Assembly: GCA_965223305.1 (NCBI GenBank)
Contig: CBDCWT010000085.1
Span: 1-64,000 of the forward strand
Reading direction: 5' to 3'
From: CBDCWT01 sp965223305
GTDB lineage: Bacteria; Planctomycetota; Planctomycetia; Pirellulales; Pirellulaceae
Length of the DNA stretch: 64,000 nt
The stretch's first letter is position 1. Each line of letters opens with the position of its first letter. The notes below the pieces were generated by a model, which did not search any database, was not told the origin of the DNA, and saw only the letters and a list, made by a program, of their open reading frames with translations. Position numbers and translations under genes: made by a program. Of the stretch, positions 53,151-62,347 are shown in pieces.

Positions 53151-53621
53151 CTATTTGGTACTCCGGCTACGCGCCTGCTCGTTCTGTGTCAGGGGACGTT
53201 CCTGCGTTGAAGTTGTCCGTTTCGCAACGTCGCAACCCGAAGCGTAAGCGAGGGACTGTCTTGCATTGGTACATCAACTCCCCCTCGCTTACGCTTCGGG
53301 TTGCGAAGCAACTAGCGAAATCTCAATCCTTGTACCCGCCAAATTGCGCAACTCACAACTTCAAACGCTCCTGCGGAGCCGCTTTTCTTACGTCCTCTCG
53401 GCTCGGCAGGAGCCTCGCCCTCCCGATCGCTTTGCGCGACTGAGCGGTGCCTGGCGAACGTCAGTCGCAACCGCCTTTACCAGCCTGCCTTGAAGTCCCC
53501 CTCGCGGACGCTAATGCGTCCGACCTCCCCCGCATCGCGGGGGAGGTGGCAAGATTAGATCACCTGACCGCGTTATGTCATGCATCACTTGTCTCGCAAA
53601 GCGAGACAAGTGACATTTCTC
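53151..53621. repeat. Spacer between GT41 copies 2 and 3 with inverted repeats
   Basis: A perfect 23-base inverted pair, GCAACCCGAAGCGTAAGCGA... at about 53232-53254 and ...TCGCTTACGCTTCGGGTTGC at about 53283-53305, can fold into a strong hairpin. It is followed by GGCTCGGCAGGAGCCTCGCC (53400-53427), a GGACGCTAATGCGTCC unit and CCCCCGCATCGCGGGGG (about 53505-53545), and TGTCTCGCAAAGCGAGACAAG (53590-53610). The order mirrors the spacer at 50341-50747. No gene is present. Confidence 0.78.
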
Positions 53622-55898
53622 TCAATCCGTGGCGCGGGCTTTTTCGATCAATTCAGCAAATAGCCGCTCGTGCTCGTCGATGGCTAACCGATCCTCGAAC
53701 AGCGTTCCGCTGGCGGCGCGAAGGCGCGATTCAAGTTGTTCTCGTTTCCGGCGGTTGCACGCCAGTTCGACGGCGCAGTCCACATACTGCTGAGGGCCGT
53801 CGGCAACACAGTCACCGATGCCCAGCTTCCGGTAGCAGCCCAGTGTGTATCGACCCCGATGAAACTGTGAAGGTGAAGTGACGACAAGTTTGCCGAAGCC
53901 TAGCGCATCGTAAGTACTGTTAACTCCGCCGAAGTGTGGAGGATCGAGCAAGACGTCTGCCGCCAGGATCAGGCTTACATATCCAGTGCGATCTTGTCTG
54001 GGCAGCAATCGAACTCGGTCGACGACGTCGGGAATCGTCTGCCGCCATCTCTCCTGCAGGAGTTGGCTGGCGGTGCCATGCCGATCTCTGATGGCTACGA
54101 AAAGGCCCCGCGGATCGCGGCGGAGCAGGTCGCCGATGGTGTCGTCGAAGTCAGGGTGAAATTTCCCCAGCTGCTGACCGCATAGATAGACGTGCTGCTC
54201 AGCCGAAATTCGGAACGAGGAACGCCCTTCTGGTACCGCCGGATCCCGGTCGCGAAACTGGTACGTCAGCAAAGTCTTGGCGCGCAGCAACCGTTCGCTG
54301 TAGTGTTCTTGTGCGTCGTCCGCCTCGACAAGATCGCTCGACAGATAGTAATCGACGTTCCCGATCCCACTTGTGACCTGCACACCCCAAGAGGTGCATT
54401 GCACCGGAGCCAATCGAAGGAACGGAAGAAAGTAGTTGGTGACATCGGTGCCGATCTCCCAGTAGTGGAGCAGATCGAATGAAGCTGCTTGAATCCGCTG
54501 CACCATTTGGGGGAAGGAGTGGGGTAGCGGCAAGAAGCCGATTTCTCGCTCGACGCCAGCTTGAATCGCCGCGATGCTGGCCGGAGGACAGATCACGACC
54601 AGCTCTGCCAGATCACTCCGCAGCCGCTCCAGCACGCCGCGCATCGATCTCAGAAAAATGCCTTCGTGAGTCGAGGTCACAACGAACCCGATCCGCGGTT
54701 TGCCAGTTCGCCGGCCCGCCGGCTCGTGGGGAAAACAGCCGGCAAAGATACTCGCGTACAGCTCTTTGAGTTGACGTAGGTTCCCATCCAGAAACTGAAG
54801 CTCGAACGGCGGTTCGGCCAAGCGAGCGGCAAGCAGCGAGCCGTTGAGATGCGAACGCTGCCGCGATGCGGCCATCCAGGACCGGTGGACCGACTCGCGG
54901 TAAACCTCCAGCTCTGCGCGATTCCCAAACACTGTTGGGCAGAGCGCCGAAATGCGCAGCGAATGCAGTGTGTTCGCAGGCTCGAGCTCGGCAGCGCGCT
55001 GGAACGCTGCTCGTGATTCGCCGAGTCTTCCCTGCTGCTTATACGCATTGCCAAGGTTCACGTAGGTGTCAGCAGACGGACTGATTCGAATGGTTCGTTC
55101 GTAAGCTTCGACTGCGCCGTCGTACTCACCAAGATCGACGAGCACAGTACCCAGGTTGTCGCTCGCTTCGACGAGCCCGGGTTGAGCACACAGTGCTTGC
55201 TCGTAGTGGTTGCGAGCCGCACTCAGGTCGCCGCTGTCTCGGAGGGCGTTGGCGAGGTTGTTGTGTACTTCGGCGGCCCTCGGCAGCAGCTGCAACGCCT
55301 GCCGATAGCACTGGCAGGCCGCGGCAAGATCGCTACTGTCGCGCAGGGCGTTGCCAAGGTTGTTGTAGGCTTCGACATACTGCGGATTCAACGCCAGTGC
55401 TTGCCGAAAACAAGGAATAGCCTCTACTGTTTTCTCGCTGGACAGCAAGGCGACTCCCAGGTTGTTGTGTGCTTCGGCTAGACCGGGTTTTAGCTCGATA
55501 GCCCGTTGATACGAGATCACCGCTTCGGCCGACAGATCAACGTCGCGGTAGGCATTTCCAAGGTTGCAGTGTGCCTCGGCAAAATCCGGCTGAAGGTCGA
55601 TTGCTGTTTGGAGCAGTTCGATTGACTTGGCGTGGTCTCCCTGGAGTCGACAGACGATTCCCAAGCAGTTCAGGGCGACGGCGTGTTGAGGCTGAGACTG
55701 CAGAACCCGCTCAAAACACTCCCGCGATCTCCCGAGCTGGCCGCTGGCCAGATAGGCGGCGCCCGTAGCCACGGCTTGCGCGGTTGGTTCGGGGTGGGGG
55801 CGAAAGTGTTGTCTTGCCGATGACGACTGCCGTCGTCGCCGTGCGGCAGCGACCGACTTCTTCCGCTTCGCCGCGCGTTTTTGCTGTTTGCGGCTCAT
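53622..55898 (-). CDS. TPR-GT41 glycosyltransferase, copy 3
   Basis: The protein has 758 residues. The start is very basic (MSRKQQKRAAKRKKSVAAAR), followed by about nine TPR units (GRSRECFERVLQSQPQHAVA, AEAHNNLGVALLSSEKTVEA). The catalytic part has FVVTSTHEGIFLRSMRGVLE, LLHYWEIGTDVTNYFLPFLR, QCTSWGVQVTSGIGNVDYYL, LGKFHPDFDDTIGDLLRRDP and LDPPHFGGVNSTYDALGFGK. The start codon overlaps the stop of copy 4 by four bases (ATGA), so copies 4 and 3 are co-translated. Confidence 0.82.
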   Translation of the reverse strand: MSRKQQKRAAKRKKSVAAARRRRQSSSARQHFRPHPEPTAQAVATGAAYLASGQLGRSRECFERVLQSQPQHAVALNCLGIVCRLQGDHAKSIELLQTAIDLQPDFAEAHCNLGNAYRDVDLSAEAVISYQRAIELKPGLAEAHNNLGVALLSSEKTVEAIPCFRQALALNPQYVEAYNNLGNALRDSSDLAAACQCYRQALQLLPRAAEVHNNLANALRDSGDLSAARNHYEQALCAQPGLVEASDNLGTVLVDLGEYDGAVEAYERTIRISPSADTYVNLGNAYKQQGRLGESRAAFQRAAELEPANTLHSLRISALCPTVFGNRAELEVYRESVHRSWMAASRQRSHLNGSLLAARLAEPPFELQFLDGNLRQLKELYASIFAGCFPHEPAGRRTGKPRIGFVVTSTHEGIFLRSMRGVLERLRSDLAELVVICPPASIAAIQAGVEREIGFLPLPHSFPQMVQRIQAASFDLLHYWEIGTDVTNYFLPFLRLAPVQCTSWGVQVTSGIGNVDYYLSSDLVEADDAQEHYSERLLRAKTLLTYQFRDRDPAVPEGRSSFRISAEQHVYLCGQQLGKFHPDFDDTIGDLLRRDPRGLFVAIRDRHGTASQLLQERWRQTIPDVVDRVRLLPRQDRTGYVSLILAADVLLDPPHFGGVNSTYDALGFGKLVVTSPSQFHRGRYTLGCYRKLGIGDCVADGPQQYVDCAVELACNRRKREQLESRLRAASGTLFEDRLAIDEHERLFAELIEKARATD

Positions 55899-58396
55899 CG
55901 CTGCTCGACTCTAGCCATCAAGTCCCGAAAGATCCGCTCATGTTCGGCAACCGAATCTTGATCGCGAAAGAGCTTATGCTTCGATTCGCGAATCCGGGCG
56001 CGCATCTCGTCTCGATATTCTCGATCGCGTCCTAACCGATTCGCAATCCGGACGTATTGGTCCGGGCTATCGGCGATGCAATCCGGAACGCCAATTTTCT
56101 TGTAGCATCCGAGTGTGTAACGGCCGCGATGGTACTGTGATGGCAGGATCACTGGTGATTGGTCCAGCGCGATCGCATCGTAAGTTGAGTTGACTCCGCC
56201 GAAGTGCGGCGGATCGAGGAGCACATCTGCAGTAGCGACCAAACTCAGGTAGTCGGGCAACGCTTGCTTGGGTATTTGCACGACGCGCGACGCGACGTCT
56301 GGCATTGTACGCTCGAATCGCTCGGCCAAGCGCCGCGCGCCGTAGCCGTACCGATCCTGGGTGATGACTACGATTCCCCGTTCGTCTTCTCGAAGAATGG
56401 CTGCCAGCATCGGATCGAAGTCCAGGTGGAACTTGCCCAGATGCTGCGCGCACAGGTAGATCGTCTGTTGCTGCGAAAAACCAAAGGCCTCGCGGCTCTT
56501 CGCAGCCACCGGCAGCTCAACGGGCGTCTGGTAGCTGAGCAGTGTTTTCCCGCGAATGAGTTGTTCGGTGTAGTGCTCAGTGGCATCTTCCGGTTCGACC
56601 AGCTGGCTCGACAGATAGTAGTCGACGTTCGGGATTCCCGAGGTGACTTGGATCCCCCAAGATGTGCATTGAACCGGAGCTAGTCTGAAGAAGGGCAAGA
56701 AGTAATTCAGCGAGTCTGTACCGATCTCGAAGTAATAGAGAATGTCGAATCGAGAGGCGAGAATCGCTTCGATCACTCGCTGTGGATGCTCGGGCAACCC
56801 GAGTATCTCGACGTCTGGGTCATGAATCGACCCACGGAAGCCTTTTACGGCCCGACTGGTACACACGATCGACAATGCAAACTCGTCTGAGTCCATCCGC
56901 TTCAGCGCACTCCAGATGAGACGCAGAAACGCGATCTCGTGGTGTGAGGTAACCACGAAGCCGATCTTTTTCTTCTGTGACGGTCGGGGTAGTTCGAAGG
57001 TCGGGCCGCGGTAGTCGAAAATCCTAGCGTACGCCTGCTTCAGGTTGCGAATGTTGTTGCTGGAGAACTGCAGGTTGTACGGTGGTTCGTTGGCTGCGGC
57101 GAGCAAGTCAGATAAATCGGTATAGGGCACGGCTCCACGCAGCGAACTCCACTCGCGGAGCGCTCGGTCATAGTAGTCCGACATCTCATCAGCATGGCTG
57201 AAGACGGTTGGGCAGAGTGTCGACAGCCGTAATGACTTGGCCGGGCTTGGCGGCTGCCGACGCAGCACTTCGCGATAGCTTGCCGCGGCTTCGTCGAGCC
57301 GATCCTGAAGCCGGTAGAGGTTGCCAAGGTTGTTGTGGGCAGCCAGATGTTCTGGAGCCACCCGGACGGCCTGCCCAAATGTCTGGATTGCGTCGTCGAG
57401 CTTCCCTTGCTGAGCGAAAATGTTGCCGAGGTTATTCAGTGCCTCGGCATAATCGGGCTTGATTTGGATCGCCTGCTGGTGGCTCAAGATCGCAGCGTCG
57501 AGTTGGTCGAGGCTCCTTTGGGCTGCGCCAAGGCCGAACCACGCATCCGCTGATCGTGGTGCCAGTTGCAGCGCGGATTGAAACGACTCGACAGCTTCCT
57601 GCGCGCGGCCGAGATCCACGTAGCAGTTTCCGAGACAAGTATAGGCAGCAGGGAGCTTGGGGTTGCAGTTGATCGCTTCGCGCAGGCAGGCGACCGCGGC
57701 GTCGACTGCGCCTTGATCCCGCAGCACATTTCCGAGATTGATATACGCTTCGGCGAACTTGGGCAGCAAGCGTATGGCTTGCCGGAAACTCGCTTCTGCC
57801 TCTGCGTGACGGTGCTGATCTCGCAGTGCCAATCCCCGGTTGTTGATGGCTGCGGGGAAGTCTGGTTGATATCGCAGCGCCGTATCAAAACTGGCCAGTG
57901 CCTCGGCAGGACGTCCGGCTTTGGTCAAGACGTTTCCGAGGTTGTTGTGGGCGGCTGCGAAGTCAGGCTTACAGCGAAGAGCGGAGTGATAGCACGCGAT
58001 GGCTGAGTCGTTCTTCTCTAGAGACTCGTAGGCGATTCCAAGGTTGTTGTGGGCCTCCGCGTAGTTCGGCTGGCACCGAATGGCCGCCTCGTAGCTGGCA
58101 ATCGCCTTGGCCGGCTCGCCCAGCGAACGATAAGCGATTCCCAGGCAATTGTGGGCGAGCGCGTGTGTCGGGTCTGATCGCAGAGCAGCATCCAGGTAGC
58201 CCACTGCGTCCTGCAGACGACCTGCTTGCAGGCTCTTGATGGCAAGTTGAACTTGCTGGTCGACCTGCTGTTTCGCTGGGACGAGATGAGCCTCGCCGCG
58301 AGATGAATCGGACGCCTGCAGCCGCAAACGGGACTGCAACCGCTCGATGCTCGAGGGTGAGAGAGACGGTTTGCCAGATGAACGACGTGCACTCAC
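55895..58396 (-). CDS. TPR-GT41 glycosyltransferase, copy 4
   Basis: The protein has 833 residues, the longest copy, with about eleven TPR units (ALRSDPTHALAHNCLGIAYR, DAIQTFGQAVRVAPEHLAAH). The catalytic region has FVVTSHHEIAFLRLIWSALK, ILYYFEIGTDSLNYFLPFFR, QCTSWGIQVTSGIPNVDYYL, LGKFHLDFDPMLAAILREDE (a leucine replaces the usual proline after F-H) and LDPPHFGGVNSTYDAIALDQ. It is first in the four-gene array on the minus strand; the region upstream to 59448 should hold its promoter. Confidence 0.82.
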   Translation of the reverse strand: MSARRSSGKPSLSPSSIERLQSRLRLQASDSSRGEAHLVPAKQQVDQQVQLAIKSLQAGRLQDAVGYLDAALRSDPTHALAHNCLGIAYRSLGEPAKAIASYEAAIRCQPNYAEAHNNLGIAYESLEKNDSAIACYHSALRCKPDFAAAHNNLGNVLTKAGRPAEALASFDTALRYQPDFPAAINNRGLALRDQHRHAEAEASFRQAIRLLPKFAEAYINLGNVLRDQGAVDAAVACLREAINCNPKLPAAYTCLGNCYVDLGRAQEAVESFQSALQLAPRSADAWFGLGAAQRSLDQLDAAILSHQQAIQIKPDYAEALNNLGNIFAQQGKLDDAIQTFGQAVRVAPEHLAAHNNLGNLYRLQDRLDEAAASYREVLRRQPPSPAKSLRLSTLCPTVFSHADEMSDYYDRALREWSSLRGAVPYTDLSDLLAAANEPPYNLQFSSNNIRNLKQAYARIFDYRGPTFELPRPSQKKKIGFVVTSHHEIAFLRLIWSALKRMDSDEFALSIVCTSRAVKGFRGSIHDPDVEILGLPEHPQRVIEAILASRFDILYYFEIGTDSLNYFLPFFRLAPVQCTSWGIQVTSGIPNVDYYLSSQLVEPEDATEHYTEQLIRGKTLLSYQTPVELPVAAKSREAFGFSQQQTIYLCAQHLGKFHLDFDPMLAAILREDERGIVVITQDRYGYGARRLAERFERTMPDVASRVVQIPKQALPDYLSLVATADVLLDPPHFGGVNSTYDAIALDQSPVILPSQYHRGRYTLGCYKKIGVPDCIADSPDQYVRIANRLGRDREYRDEMRARIRESKHKLFRDQDSVAEHERIFRDLMARVEQR

Positions 58397-59448
58397 TGCC
58401 AGATCTCCGAAGGTTCAAGCAGTAACTAAGATCGGAAAGCCCTGGCCAATGCATTGGACAAATCTAGGCTTTGTCCCAAAAGGGAGTGATGCGTCAAAGT
58501 AGCAGGCACGCTCCGCGTGCTGTCCGCCATTGGTGAACTGCGCAAAGAGCGTTGGTTGGGAGATGCCGCATCTCGGTGGTGACGATCTTTTCCAGAACGC
58601 CGAGATGGAGCCAGATGTTGGTTTTCCCCCTTCCCCGGACGCTGGCGCGTGCGACCTTCCCGTTTGGAGGTCGTGGAGCTTCTAACTTAGTGCGTGATTT
58701 CGTTTTTCTTCACTCTCCCCTCGGGGAGAGTCGGCCCAAAGGGCCGGAGAGGGGGAGCACTCGCCGGCCGCTACGCGTCGGTTTCGCTGGGGAACCGTGG
58801 GCTAACGCCGGCTAACGCCCAGCGGCTGATGTTGCAGGATTCCGCTCGGTCACTGGGTGACGACCATCAGCCGGAATGCCTTAGCATCCGGTTTGTTGAA
58901 ACCGTGGGCTAACGCCCAGCGGCTGATTTGGAGCGTAGCCGAACTCGCCAGAGTGGTAGCCGAACTCGCCAGAGTTTGGTTTGGTGGGCTGCATGAAGCT
59001 TTCTAAATCAGTGAGTGCCTTGTCTTTCTTCACTCTCCCCTTTGGGAGAGTCGGCCCGAAGGGCCGGAGAGGGGGGGTACGCGAGGGGCGATCACTCCCG
59101 GGCAGCCCTCCCCGGACGCTATCGCGTCCGACCCTCCCGCGCGCGGGAGGGTAGAAGTAGGCGGAGACTACAGGCGTCTCATCTTCCTAAGTGAGTGTCG
59201 CCCTTGCTCGCAAGGCTACGGCACACGGAGTGTGCCGACTACGTTGCTGGCACGTTTCGCGTGCGACTGCCTACTCACTCTGAAAGCGGTGCTGTGACTG
59301 CAACGCTTGCAGTACCGCAAGAATTGTAGCGCCAAGGTATCACGCAAGACGACCGGTAAACTTTGCCGATGATGCCGAAGCACGAAGGTAGGTAGTCCTC
59401 CGCGCGCATCTCTTCAACGTTCGTTCAGCAGCACCAGGGTGTCTCGAT
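58397..59448. repeat. Spacer of 1.05 kb packed with repeat families
   Basis: The spacer contains a GGCACGCTCCGCGTGC unit (about 58505), two copies of the CTCTCCCC...GGGGAGAG/GGCCC...GGGCC double palindrome (58711-58755, 59031-59077), two 'taacgcc[ca]gcggctgat' units, two tandem GTAGCCGAACTCGCCAGAG units (58935-58953, 58956-58979), a GGACGCTATCGCGTCCGACC unit (about 59111) and an inverted GGCACACGGAGTGTGCC unit (about 59220). It separates the divergent GT41 array and deoxysugar operon, so both promoters must lie here. No gene was seen. Confidence 0.75.
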
Positions 59449-60003
59449 ATGGACCGGATCGAACCTATGCCTTTGGCCGGTGCTGCCGAAGTACATAGCC
59501 GGCCGTTTAACGACCACCGTGGCAGCTTTGTGCGGCTGTTTTGCGAAGAGGCTCTACTGCCCTTGCTTGGCACGCGTCGCATCAGACAGATCAACTACTC
59601 AACCAACCTCCGCAAAGGAACGCTGAGGGGATTGCACTACCAGATTCCACCACACTCCGACATGAAGTTCGTGAGGTGCGTGCGCGGCACCACCTACCAC
59701 GCAATTGTTGACATACGACCCGAGTCGCCAACCTACTTGAAATGGCATGCCGTGCGGCTTGACGCGAAGGCGATGAACATGATTTGTGTTCCGGAAGGCT
59801 TCGCTCATGGTTTTCAAAGCTTACAGGACAACTGCGAGTTGATGTACTTCGTGACGAGTCCCTACGTTGCTGCCCAGCAGGCTGGTTTGCGCTACGACGA
59901 TCCGGCCCTGGCGATTTCCTGGCCGCTGAGAGTCAGCGAGTTATCAGAACGGGACGCACATCATCCGCTACTGGACGTTGGAGCGGGAGGGGCCGTCGCG
60001 TGA
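59449..60003 (+). CDS. dTDP-4-dehydrorhamnose 3,5-epimerase-like protein (RfbC/cupin family)
   Basis: The protein has 184 residues. It has FNDHRGSFVRLF near the start, RQINYSTNLRKGTLRGLHYQ (the H-Y-Q and R-G motifs of RfbC), KFVRCVRGTTYHAIVDIRPE, VPEGFAHGFQSLQDNCELMY and YDDPALAISWPL. The catalytic histidine in GLHYQ is kept. The enzyme inverts C3 and/or C5 of a 4-keto-6-deoxy sugar nucleotide. It begins an operon with an epimerase/dehydratase, RfbH and a radical SAM enzyme. Because RfbH works on CDP-sugars, this member may act on a CDP- rather than dTDP-sugar. Confidence 0.85.
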   Translation: MDRIEPMPLAGAAEVHSRPFNDHRGSFVRLFCEEALLPLLGTRRIRQINYSTNLRKGTLRGLHYQIPPHSDMKFVRCVRGTTYHAIVDIRPESPTYLKWHAVRLDAKAMNMICVPEGFAHGFQSLQDNCELMYFVTSPYVAAQQAGLRYDDPALAISWPLRVSELSERDAHHPLLDVGAGGAVA

Positions 60004-60911
60004 AAGTACTTGTAACTGGTGCAACAGGTTTCATCGGCCGACACGTCGTGCAAGCGCTGAATGCTATGGACGACGTGCGAGTGATCGCCAGCGGCCGCAA
60101 CGAACAGAGGCTCTCGTTGCTTGAATGCGAACATGCTGCCTACGACCTGAACGAGGGTGATCCTAACTGCTACCAGCGACTAGGTTCTCCCGACGCGTTG
60201 ATTCACCTGGCGTGGGACGACTTGGCCGACTACCAGTCGGCCACTCATATTGAAAGAACGCTGGCCGTTAACTACCGGTTCTTGAAGTCGATGGTCGAAG
60301 CCGGGATTGCCACAATCGCCTGTGCGGGCACTTGTCTCGAGTATGGTCGGCAACAAGGTTGCCTGGCCGAAGACCTTCCGGCAGACCCGATGACCGCCTA
60401 TGCGGTGGGCAAGGACAGCTTGCGGCGTTTTCTGGAATGTCTGCGCCAGCACCATTCGTTTTCATGGCGCTGGTTGAGGCTCTTTTATACGTTCGGTCCC
60501 GGACAGCGATCGCAATCGCTCCTTGCCCAGTTAGACCAGGCGCTCGACGCTGGTTCCGACGTTTTCCCGATGTCTGGTGGCGAGCAGCTGCGTGACTATC
60601 TGCCGGTTGAAGTCATGGCGGATCTGATCGTCAAGACGACGCTTCAACGTCAGATCGACGGCATCATCAATATCTGCAGTGGAACGCCAGTCTCGGTTCG
60701 CAGCCTCGTCGAGTGTCGCATGCGAGAACGGGGGATCAGCGTGAGGTTGTTGTTAGGACGGCATCCGTATCCCGCCTACGAGCCCCTGGCCTTCTGGGGA
60801 GATGATCGTCGGCTGAAGGCTGCCGTGGCGGCTTTTCGCTGGCCTTCTCCAGCCACTCGCCCGGTCAGTTCCAGCCGCAGACGTGCTGCCTTGACCGCCG
60901 CTGCTACCTAG
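60000..60911 (+). CDS. NAD(P)-dependent sugar epimerase/reductase (extended SDR)
   Basis: The protein has 303 residues from a GTG at 60000 that overlaps the previous stop by four bases (GTGA); the longer frame to 59784 runs through the preceding gene. The Rossmann motif VKVLVTGATGFIGRHV is followed by DALIHLAWDDLADYQ and AGTCLEYG, with the catalytic Y-x-x-x-K in MTAYAVGKDSLRR. WLRLFYTFGPGQ and EQLRDYLPVEVMADLIVK complete the SDR pattern. It probably reduces or epimerises the 4-keto sugar made in this operon (for example a CDP-abequose- or paratose-type step). The last 25 residues are Arg/Ala-rich and non-conserved. Confidence 0.85.
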   Translation: MKVLVTGATGFIGRHVVQALNAMDDVRVIASGRNEQRLSLLECEHAAYDLNEGDPNCYQRLGSPDALIHLAWDDLADYQSATHIERTLAVNYRFLKSMVEAGIATIACAGTCLEYGRQQGCLAEDLPADPMTAYAVGKDSLRRFLECLRQHHSFSWRWLRLFYTFGPGQRSQSLLAQLDQALDAGSDVFPMSGGEQLRDYLPVEVMADLIVKTTLQRQIDGIINICSGTPVSVRSLVECRMRERGISVRLLLGRHPYPAYEPLAFWGDDRRLKAAVAAFRWPSPATRPVSSSRRRAALTAAAT

Positions 60912-60922
60912 CAACAAGATCG

Positions 60923-62347
60923 ATGATTGGCATGAACCACCAACAGCAGATGCGCGACGAAGTTCTCTCGAAGGTCGCCTCCTACTACGAGAGTCAGTTC
61001 GGCTCGGCAGATACTTCGTTTCAACCTGGCGGCAGCGACATCCCCTACGCTGGGAGGGTGTTCGATCAGGCAGAGCTCGTCAACTTGGTCGATGCGTCAC
61101 TCGACTTCTGGCTAACAGCCGGTCGATACTGTGAACGCTTCGAACGATCCCTAGAAACATACGTCGGTGTGCGTTGCGCGCTACTTTGTAACTCCGGGTC
61201 TTCTGCCAACTTGCTCGCCGTGTCGGCTCTCACATCGCCCAAGCTTGGAGATCGCCGGCTTTCGCCAGGCGACGAAGTCATCACGGCAGCGGCCGGTTTT
61301 CCCACGACGGTCAATCCGATCGTTCAGAATCGCTTGGTACCTGTTTTTCTGGACGTTGAACCGGATACCTACAACGTCGACGTTTCGCTACTCGACCGCG
61401 CCCTTACAGCACGTACGAAAGCGATCATGTTGGCGCACACGCTAGGCAATCCGTTTCGTTTGGACGAAGTCCGGTCGTTTTCCCGTGACCACGACCTCTG
61501 GCTGATCGAAGACAACTGCGACGCCTTGGGATCCACTTACAAAGGTCAGCAAACCGGTAGCTTCGGCGACCTGGCGACGTTGAGTTTCTATCCGGCCCAT
61601 CACATTACGACCGGCGAAGGTGGTTGTGTTCTCACCGACGATCCGCTGCTGAAGACTCTGGTGGAATCATTCCGCGACTGGGGACGAGATTGCTGGTGCG
61701 CCCCGGGAGCGTGTGACACCTGCAACCGTCGTTTCGATTGGAGCCTCGGAGAGCTGCCGCACGGCTACGATCACAAGTACGTTTATAGCCATGTTGGCTA
61801 CAACTTGAAGATGACGGAGATGCAGGCGGCCATCGGTGTGGCTCAGATGGAGAAGCTGCACGAATTCGTGGCAGCGCGGCGTCGTAATTGGAACCACCTG
61901 CGAGAGAACCTCGAGACTTTCGAAGAGTTCTTCTGCCTACCCAACGCGACCCCTGGCAGTAACCCGAGCTGGTTTGGATTCCCGCTCACCATTCGAGAGA
62001 GCGCGCCATTTTCCCGCACGGAACTGTTGTTGCGTTTACAGGAACGACGGATCGCCACCCGGCTGCTGTTCGGTGGAGACCTCCGCCGCCAACCGGCGTA
62101 CCAGAACGTCGAGTGCCGTACGGTCGGCAGACTGCCCAACACGGAGTTGGTGCTGCAGCAGATGTTCTGGTTGGGCGTCTACCCAAAGCTGAGCACCGAG
62201 ATGCTCGACTATATCGTCGAGACGATCAGAGATTTCGTGCATGAAAAGGCGGGAGTTCGGGGCGCGTCGCCCCAGCCACCTCAAATCACCGGCACCATCC
62301 CGCGTACGACTGCGCGATTGCAACCCGCAACTCAAGGGAGAACGTGA
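60923..62347 (+). CDS. rfbH: RfbH-type CDP-4-keto-6-deoxyglucose-3-dehydrase (E1)
   Basis: The protein has 474 residues. It belongs to the DegT/DnrJ/EryC1/StrS fold but has the E1 hallmarks. Histidine replaces the PLP-binding lysine in SFYPAHHITTGEGG, so the cofactor is PMP-like and not a Schiff base. A cysteine cluster, CWCAPGACDTCNRRF, fits the [2Fe-2S] site of this subgroup. LCNSGSSANLLAVSAL, EDNCDALGSTYKG and VGYNLKMTEMQAAIG are as expected. E1 removes the C3 hydroxyl of CDP-4-keto-6-deoxyglucose to start 3,6-dideoxyhexose synthesis. It needs an E3 reductase that is not encoded in this window. The last 40 residues are Pro-rich and unusual. Confidence 0.92.
   Translation: MIGMNHQQQMRDEVLSKVASYYESQFGSADTSFQPGGSDIPYAGRVFDQAELVNLVDASLDFWLTAGRYCERFERSLETYVGVRCALLCNSGSSANLLAVSALTSPKLGDRRLSPGDEVITAAAGFPTTVNPIVQNRLVPVFLDVEPDTYNVDVSLLDRALTARTKAIMLAHTLGNPFRLDEVRSFSRDHDLWLIEDNCDALGSTYKGQQTGSFGDLATLSFYPAHHITTGEGGCVLTDDPLLKTLVESFRDWGRDCWCAPGACDTCNRRFDWSLGELPHGYDHKYVYSHVGYNLKMTEMQAAIGVAQMEKLHEFVAARRRNWNHLRENLETFEEFFCLPNATPGSNPSWFGFPLTIRESAPFSRTELLLRLQERRIATRLLFGGDLRRQPAYQNVECRTVGRLPNTELVLQQMFWLGVYPKLSTEMLDYIVETIRDFVHEKAGVRGASPQPPQITGTIPRTTARLQPATQGRT

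Noticed and set aside
59784..59999. N-terminal extension of the sugar epimerase
   Set aside because: It lies inside the RfbC-like gene in another frame; the Rossmann motif begins right after GTG 60000.
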